Assembly (NCBI GenBank): GCA_948466105.1
Contig: CAOJZR010000003.1
Location: forward strand, 1-15,654
DNA: 15,654 nt
Reading direction: 5' to 3'
From: an uncultured Bacillota bacterium
GTDB lineage: Bacteria; Bacillota_I; Bacilli_A; RF39; UBA660
In this document: positions 13,132 through 15,654 of the stretch, piece by piece
Layout of the letters: each line of letters opens with the position of its first letter
Numbering within the stretch: the first letter of the stretch is position 1
Translations under genes and position numbers: made by a program
The notes under the pieces: generated by a model
Seen by the model: the letters and a program-made list of their open reading frames with translations, nothing else
Databases searched by the model: none
Told to the model about the DNA's origin: nothing

Positions 13132-15480
13132 ATGATTAAAAATAATTTACCCGTTATTTTATTAAAAGGTGTTGTATTACTTCCACATAATGAATTACGT
13201 TTAGAATTTGATAATGATGAAGGTAAAAACATCATTGATGTTTCTGAATTATTTCATGAAAATAAAATTCTCATTATTAATAAAATTGATCCATTAGAGG
13301 AAGTACTTAATATAGATAATATGCCTAAAATTGGCGTTATAGCTAAAATAAAACATAAAATGGATTTGCCTAATGGCAATCTAAGAGTTATTTTAAAAGG
13401 AGAAAAACGCGCCCTTGTTCATGAATATTTAAATTTAAATCATAAAGATGAGATTTTAGAATCAATTATTTCTGATGTTAAAAAGATAGAGCTAGATCAA
13501 GAAAATGAACAAGTATTAATTAGAAAAGTAATAAGAGAAACTGAAAATTATGTTAAAAGAATTCCTTATATTAGCAATAGCATTTTATCATTAATTGCTA
13601 GTATAACTTCACTTGATAAATTAACTGATGTTATCGCTCCCAATCTTCCAATTACCAATGATCGATTAATTGAGTATTTAAATGAAATTAATCCTAATAA
13701 AAAAGCTACAATGATTTTATCAGATATCTATAAAGAAGAAGAAATGTTTACTATTGAAAAACAAATTGATGCTAAAGTAAGAGAAGAACTAGATAATTCA
13801 CAACGAGAATATATAATTCGTGAAAAAATAAAAATGTTAAAAGAAGAACTAGGTGATTATAGTAGTAAAGATAATGAAATAGATGATTTATACCTAAAAG
13901 TTGAGCAAAAAGAACTACCAATCACTATAAAAAATAAAGTAGTTGAAGAAATCAAAAAATATGCTAGTCTTCCTACAACATCACCTGAGGTTAATATTGC
14001 TAGAAATTATATTGATTGTATATTAGATTTGCCATGGGTAGAAAAGACTCTTGATAATGATAATTTAAAAATAGTAAGAAAAAATTTAGATAATTCGCAT
14101 TTTGGCTTAGATGATGTTAAACTTAGAATTATAGAATATCTCGCAGTAAAAAAAATGACTAACAGTTTAAAAAGTCCTATTCTTTGTTTAGTAGGCCCAC
14201 CAGGTGTTGGTAAAACAAGTTTAGCTTTTAGTATTTCTAAATCAATTAATCGTAATTTTGTTAAAGTCTCAGTTGGTGGAGTAAATGATGAAGCAGAGAT
14301 AAAAGGGCATCGGAAAACTTATATTGGAGCCCAGCCAGGGCGTATTATTTCGTCAATGAAAAAAGCTAAAAGTATTAATCCTGTTTTTTTAATTGATGAG
14401 ATTGATAAGATGAGCAAAAATATTAAAGGAGATCCTGCTAGTGCGCTATTAGAAGTATTAGATCCTGAACAAAATAGATATTTTAGTGATAATTATTTAG
14501 AGGAAAACTATGATTTATCACAAGTAATGTTTATCGCAACGGCTAATTATATAGAGGATATTCCAGAAGCCTTACAAGACCGCTTAGAAGTAATTAAACT
14601 ATCAGGTTATACTGAATATGAGAAATTAGATATTGTTAAAAAGCATTTAATTCCTAAAATATGTGAAAATCATGGAATTAAAGCAGAATTGTTAAATTTT
14701 GATGAACAAGCTATTTTAGATATAATTAGATATTATACCAAAGAAGCAGGTGTTCGTGAACTTGAAAGACAAATCGCAAAAATAGTCCGCAAAGTTGTAA
14801 CAGCAATTGTTATTAATAATGTTCATTTAGCAAGTTTAAATATATTAAGTAGTAATTTAGAAAAATACTTAGGAAAAAAGAAATATCAATATCTAACTAA
14901 TGTCAGCAATTATCAAGTTGGTGTTGTAAATGGTCTTGCTTATACTCAGTATGGTGGTGATACTCTTTCTATTGAAGTTAATTATTATGAAGGTAATGGT
15001 GAATTAAAACTAACTGGTAATTTGGGTGAAGTAATGAAAGAAAGTGCTTTGCTTGCGTTTAGTTATATAAAAGCCAATTGCAAAAAATTAAACATTGATT
15101 ATAAAAAATTAACCGATAATGATATCCATATTCATGTTCCAGAGGGAGCTATTCCTAAAGATGGGCCAAGCGCTGGAATTGCGCTTACAACAGCCTTAAT
15201 AAGTGCATTATCTAATTTAAAAATAGAAGATAATCTAGCGATGACAGGAGAAATTACTTTAAGAGGTCAAGTTTTAGCTATAGGTGGGTTAAAAGAAAAA
15301 AGTCTTGGTGCTTATAGAAAAGGAATTAGACGTATTATTATTCCAAGTGATAATTTAAAAGATTTAGATGAAATCCCAGAAGAAGTTAAAAAGGCTATTG
15401 AATATATTCCTGTTAAGGACTATAATGAAGTATATGAAGTTATAAAAAAAACAAATAAAAAAGAAGTGTTAACAAAATAA
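13132..15480 (+). CDS. lon: ATP-dependent Lon protease (LonA type)
   Basis: Cytoplasmic AAA+ serine protease that degrades misfolded and regulatory proteins. The 782-aa length suits bacterial LonA. Order: N-terminal substrate-binding LON domain (LPVILLKGVVLLPH onward, about residues 5-200), a helical linker with QREYIIREKIKMLKEELG, the AAA+ module with Walker A G355-PPGVGK361-T362 and Walker B LID422-E423, then the C-terminal protease with DGPS680AG and GGLK721EK forming the Ser-Lys dyad. All key residues are present. GAGGGGG at 13118-13124 precedes the ATG by 7 nt. It is monocistronic: a promoter at 13071-13099 and a long-stem terminator at 15490-15528. The absence of a LonB membrane insertion excludes the archaeal-type paralogue. 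Confidence 0.98.
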   Translation: MIKNNLPVILLKGVVLLPHNELRLEFDNDEGKNIIDVSELFHENKILIINKIDPLEEVLNIDNMPKIGVIAKIKHKMDLPNGNLRVILKGEKRALVHEYLNLNHKDEILESIISDVKKIELDQENEQVLIRKVIRETENYVKRIPYISNSILSLIASITSLDKLTDVIAPNLPITNDRLIEYLNEINPNKKATMILSDIYKEEEMFTIEKQIDAKVREELDNSQREYIIREKIKMLKEELGDYSSKDNEIDDLYLKVEQKELPITIKNKVVEEIKKYASLPTTSPEVNIARNYIDCILDLPWVEKTLDNDNLKIVRKNLDNSHFGLDDVKLRIIEYLAVKKMTNSLKSPILCLVGPPGVGKTSLAFSISKSINRNFVKVSVGGVNDEAEIKGHRKTYIGAQPGRIISSMKKAKSINPVFLIDEIDKMSKNIKGDPASALLEVLDPEQNRYFSDNYLEENYDLSQVMFIATANYIEDIPEALQDRLEVIKLSGYTEYEKLDIVKKHLIPKICENHGIKAELLNFDEQAILDIIRYYTKEAGVRELERQIAKIVRKVVTAIVINNVHLASLNILSSNLEKYLGKKKYQYLTNVSNYQVGVVNGLAYTQYGGDTLSIEVNYYEGNGELKLTGNLGEVMKESALLAFSYIKANCKKLNIDYKKLTDNDIHIHVPEGAIPKDGPSAGIALTTALISALSNLKIEDNLAMTGEITLRGQVLAIGGLKEKSLGAYRKGIRRIIIPSDNLKDLDEIPEEVKKAIEYIPVKDYNEVYEVIKKTNKKEVLTK

Positions 15481-15489
15481 ATCATTTTT

Positions 15490-15528
15490 AAAAAATAAGT
15501 TTGTTATAAGATATAAACTTATTTTTTT
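15490..15528 (+). terminator. Rho-independent terminator of lon
   Basis: AAAAATAAGTTT (15491-15502) is perfectly complementary to AAACTTATTTTT (15515-15526), a 12-bp stem extendable by one A-T pair, with a 12-nt loop; T residues run to 15528. The A-run at its left side would let it act on the other strand as well. Confidence 0.85.
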
Positions 15529-15530
15529 AT

Positions 15531-15559
15531 TTGCTAAAGCATACTTCTTGTGGTATTAT
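15531..15559 (+). promoter_or_regulatory. Promoter of the gene entering at 15604
   Basis: TTGCTA (15531-15536), 17-nt spacer ending in TGG, TATTAT (15554-15559): a -35, an extended -10 and ideal spacing. It lies directly behind the lon terminator. Start near 15566. Confidence 0.6.
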
Positions 15560-15603
15560 ATAAATAGTAAACAGCAGTTAAAACTTAAGGAGTAAGATGG
15601 TAT

Positions 15604-15654
15604 ATGAAAATAAAGAGTAATATAAGTGTTGTGTTTGCAAATAGTCCATACTGG
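15604..15654 (+). CDS. Start of a gene, possibly engB/ysxC (3' end outside window)
   Basis: Seventeen codons open to the window edge from ATG 15604, reading MKIKSNISVVFANSPYW. TAAGGAG (15586-15592) is 11 nt upstream. An earlier ATG at 15597 is in another frame and stops after seven codons. In Bacillus the gene after lonA is ysxC (engB), a ribosome-assembly GTPase whose N-terminus is a short strand before the GRSNVGKS P-loop; the visible residues are compatible with this but include no diagnostic motif. The identity is inferred from position only. Confidence 0.5.
   Translation, partial: MKIKSNISVVFANSPYW

Noticed and set aside
13041..13235. 64-codon minus-strand frame across the lon promoter
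   Set aside because: Covers the lon promoter, ribosome site and first codons; Phe/Lys runs come from the A/T tracts there.
1..15654. CRISPR array, tRNA, rRNA, insertion sequence or prophage
   Set aside because: No regularly spaced repeats, no cloverleaf with CCA-like end, no transposase or integrase motifs and no flanking target duplications were found on reading both strands.

Overview
The window is a strongly AT-rich stretch of bacterial chromosome. It reads as a low-GC Firmicutes/Bacilli relative, probably one of the uncultured gut lineages near Mollicutes (RF39-like); that placement is inference from composition and gene content. Trp is written TGG throughout the readable genes and TGA appears only as one terminal stop, so the standard bacterial code fits better than the TGA=Trp code of Mycoplasma. 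A SpoIIP-type murein hydrolase and a class B penicillin-binding protein indicate a peptidoglycan wall. No tRNA, rRNA, CRISPR array, transposase or phage gene was seen.

Layout. 2-640: C-terminal membrane part of a P-type cation ATPase. 641-974: promoter-like noncoding DNA. 975-2747: an orphan 590-aa protein with an HExxH motif. 2962-3561: a 199-aa acidic, tail-anchored protein ending in a good terminator. 3642-4953: spoIIP overlapping a small membrane protein. 5001-5912: nfo (endonuclease IV), facing a convergent DUF2624/YqfT-like gene at 5903-6166. 6243-8877: an unusual Fe/Mn-SOD-family gene overlapping a PbpA-type penicillin-binding protein. 8939-9679: rpmG and efp as a short operon closed by a terminator. 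9799-11238: a DUF6056-like polytopic membrane protein. 11409-13001: an unidentified membrane protein with a large extracytoplasmic domain. 13132-15480: lon, followed by a 12-13 bp stem terminator. 15604-15654: the first codons of a gene that by position may be engB/ysxC.

The segment spoIIP - small membrane gene - nfo - yqfT - sodA - pbpA - rpmG - efp follows, with deletions, the order of the same genes in Bacillus subtilis as I remember it. lon followed by engB is also a Bacillus arrangement. Most of the window is therefore old core chromosome: cell-wall remodelling and synthesis (SpoIIP, PBP), DNA repair (Nfo), translation (L33, EF-P) and proteolysis (Lon). The parts that do not fit this simple picture are the HExxH orphan, the SOD relative that keeps its metal ligands but has lost conserved second-shell residues, and the two unassigned membrane proteins upstream of lon. 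I did not find a clear novel multi-gene system.
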